Source of the DNA: JBFELO01 sp041552055
GTDB lineage: Bacteria; Acidobacteriota; Thermoanaerobaculia; Thermoanaerobaculales; Sulfomarinibacteraceae
Assembly (NCBI GenBank): GCA_041552055.1
Contig: JBFELO010000047.1
Coordinates: 1 to 31,933, forward strand
DNA: 31,933 nucleotides
Direction: 5' to 3'
Under the pieces are notes generated by a model. It was not told where the DNA came from and searched no databases. It saw nothing but the letters and a program-made list of their open reading frames with translations. Below, in pieces: positions 30,633 to 31,933 of the stretch. Position 1 is the stretch's first letter, and every line of letters begins with the position of its first letter. A program made the translations under genes and the position numbers.

Positions 30633-30718
30633 ATGACATCAATAGAGATGTCATTCTGAGGAGGGGCGCAGCCCTGACGAAGAATCCCCTCAAATGTCCG
30701 GAGAGAGGATGAGATCGG
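30633..30718. repeat. GTCATTCTGAG-type intergenic element, copy 3, with internal hairpin
   Basis: ATGTCATTCTGAGGAGGGGC opens the element at 30648, followed by GACGAAGAATCCCCTC, GTCCGGAGAG and GATGAGATCGG. Its first bases form the right arm of a perfect 8-bp hairpin (ATGACATC at 30633-30640, GATGTCAT at 30647-30654). This is the copy closest to the widespread consensus. It lies between palindrome copy 6 and the leftward gene ending at 30781. Confidence 0.65.
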
Positions 30719-30780
30719 GCCAGCGTTCGCAGCTTCGGGACTACCTTCGCCTCGCCTAGGAGGACCTCGAATGCGCGACG

Positions 30781-31933
30781 TCACCGGTGCATCGGGATCG
30801 TCGTCGGGTCGTTGGTGGCGTTGTCGATCACCGAACCGTACACGATGATCCCTTTGCCGGCCTGGACCGTGACCGAGGCGTACCCGGCGGTCAGGTCGGC
30901 GCGGTCGGCGATGCGCAGAAACGGCTCCTGGAGCTGGATTCGGCCGCCTTGCTCTATCCTCCTGCGCCTCGAGGCGAGCTCGGTGCCGTCGTGGTCGAAC
31001 ATCGTGATCGTCACCGTGGCCTCGTCCGAGCCGGTGTTCACGACACCGATGTTGCTCCTGAACAGCTCGTTCTGCTGCAGCTGGGTCAGCCACACTCGCT
31101 CACCACGCGCAACCGTGTCTACGCTCCCATAGCCGTCCAGGGACTGCCCGTAACTCCCCCCGTCACCGATCGAGTAGGTCCGCGAGGTGACCAGTACCGG
31201 GCGGTCGCTTGTCACGCGAATCGAGCCCGAACCCTCGACGCCCAGTTGGGTCAACACGTCTTCGAGTACGATCTGCTCACCGTCGGCGAGAGTCACCTCG
31301 TCGGAGACTGTGTCGCCGCCTTCAGTTGTGAAGCTGATGTTCACCAGAGCACCGCCACCGGATCGGTTGAGCAGGCCGAGATCGGTCCGCCACTCGCTGC
31401 CGAACTCACCGCCCACGTGGGCTGCGGCCGCGACCCACTGGTCGGTCGCTGCCACGGTCTTCATCAGGATCGTGGTCGGATCGTTGGTCGTGTTGTCGAT
31501 CACCGATCCGTAGGCCACGACCTCGACGCCGTCGAGCACCGTGACCACGGCATATCCGTCCGGAATGTGGCTCTTGCGACCGAACAGCCTGAGCGGGCGA
31601 TCGAGCTGTATCCGGCCACCGGCCGGCGCTTTCCGGGTCTTCGTCGCAATCTGGTAGCCACTCCCTTCGTAGAGTTCCACGCGCACCCTGGCTGCCCGCC
31701 GCCCGCCGTTCAGCAGGCCGATGTTGGAGCGCGCGGTGGTGTCCTCCTGCAGCTGCATGAGCACTGCAGACTCTCCAGTCCGGAGCCCGTCCGGGGTCGC
31801 GACACCCCCGAGGTACTGGCCGAACGTCCCGCGCCCGCCGGCGCTGAATGTGCGCGAGGACACCATGACCGGTTCGGACGCGAACACACGCAGCGCCCCG
31901 TTGCCGGTCGTTCCCATGGCAGCGACCACGTCC
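30781..31933 (-). CDS. Secreted repeat protein, N-terminus beyond the window
   Basis: The frame is open to the right edge, so only the C-terminal ~384 residues are seen. It holds two copies of a roughly 190-residue unit. Each copy has VMVSSRTFS or VLVTSRTYS with GTFGQYL or GSYGQSL, then MQLQEDTTARSNIGLLN or TQLQQNELFRSNIGVVN, GGRIQL, and finally GYAVVTV or GYASVTV ending YGSVIDNxTNDPTTI. Between them TDLGLLNRSGGGALVNISF starts the second unit. The pattern is beta-sandwich-like, and such modules occur at the ends of secreted acidobacterial proteins, often after a protease or other catalytic domain (from memory). Any catalytic domain would lie outside the window. Function of the module is unknown. 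Confidence 0.75.
   Translation of the reverse strand, partial: DVVAAMGTTGNGALRVFASEPVMVSSRTFSAGGRGTFGQYLGGVATPDGLRTGESAVLMQLQEDTTARSNIGLLNGGRRAARVRVELYEGSGYQIATKTRKAPAGGRIQLDRPLRLFGRKSHIPDGYAVVTVLDGVEVVAYGSVIDNTTNDPTTILMKTVAATDQWVAAAAHVGGEFGSEWRTDLGLLNRSGGGALVNISFTTEGGDTVSDEVTLADGEQIVLEDVLTQLGVEGSGSIRVTSDRPVLVTSRTYSIGDGGSYGQSLDGYGSVDTVARGERVWLTQLQQNELFRSNIGVVNTGSDEATVTITMFDHDGTELASRRRRIEQGGRIQLQEPFLRIADRADLTAGYASVTVQAGKGIIVYGSVIDNATNDPTTIPMHR

Overview
The window is high-GC bacterial DNA, densely packed with protein genes on both strands; I recognise no rRNA, tRNA, CRISPR array, integrase or transposase. The gene types suggest Acidobacteriota, perhaps a Thermoanaerobaculia-like lineage. They include a PknB-type kinase fused to a TolB-like domain and TPRs, many Sec-exported proteins with Thr-Pro linkers, DUF11-type repeats, a secreted M55 peptidase, and a repeat protein ending in a 'YGSVIDNxTNDPTTI' motif. 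That placement is inference from gene style, since no marker gene is present.

Layout. At the left edge is an exported S33 (proline iminopeptidase-like) hydrolase, cut by the window (1-969, minus). It faces two large secreted proteins on the plus strand: a propeller-like protein (1245-2867) and a DUF11 repeat protein (3336-6344). Both carry the same short beta-rich module, at opposite ends. Next come two close paralogs of an unrecognised ~290-residue protein (6478-7359 and 11130-12005, both minus). They bracket a Ser/Thr kinase-TolB-TPR gene and an exported DppA-like peptidase. Then follow a B12-binding radical SAM enzyme resembling HpnR, an exported two-domain protein with a ChaN/Tiki-like C-terminus, and a membrane diguanylate cyclase gene. 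The cyclase gene is broken by one in-frame stop and two apparent single-base deletions. Leftward genes follow: a TPR lipoprotein, a membrane-anchored sulfatase-fold protein with Thr where the nucleophile should be, and a surface protein with about a dozen 33-bp Pro/Thr repeats.

The right third is respiratory. A rightward napD-napA-napB operon encodes a periplasmic nitrate reductase. Diverging from it is a leftward three-gene operon: membrane-anchored tetraheme cytochrome c, Tat-exported four-cluster ferredoxin, and NrfD-type quinol-oxidising membrane subunit. No napC or napGH is present, so the divergent operon is the obvious candidate for passing electrons from quinol to NapAB. The shared intergenic region holds an FNR/DNR-type box (TTGATTCAGGTCAA), placed at almost exactly the class II activator distance from a -10-like TATCCT ahead of napD. 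To the right are a small exported protein with two copies of a four-cysteine repeat, and a secreted repeat protein cut by the window edge.

Two families of intergenic repeats are scattered through the window. One is a short palindrome (six copies) just downstream of stop codons, with compensatory base changes in the stem. The other is a 'GTCATTCTGAG'-like element (three copies), each time lying 55-115 bp beyond a palindrome. Both fall in non-coding gaps and look like REP-type extragenic repeats.
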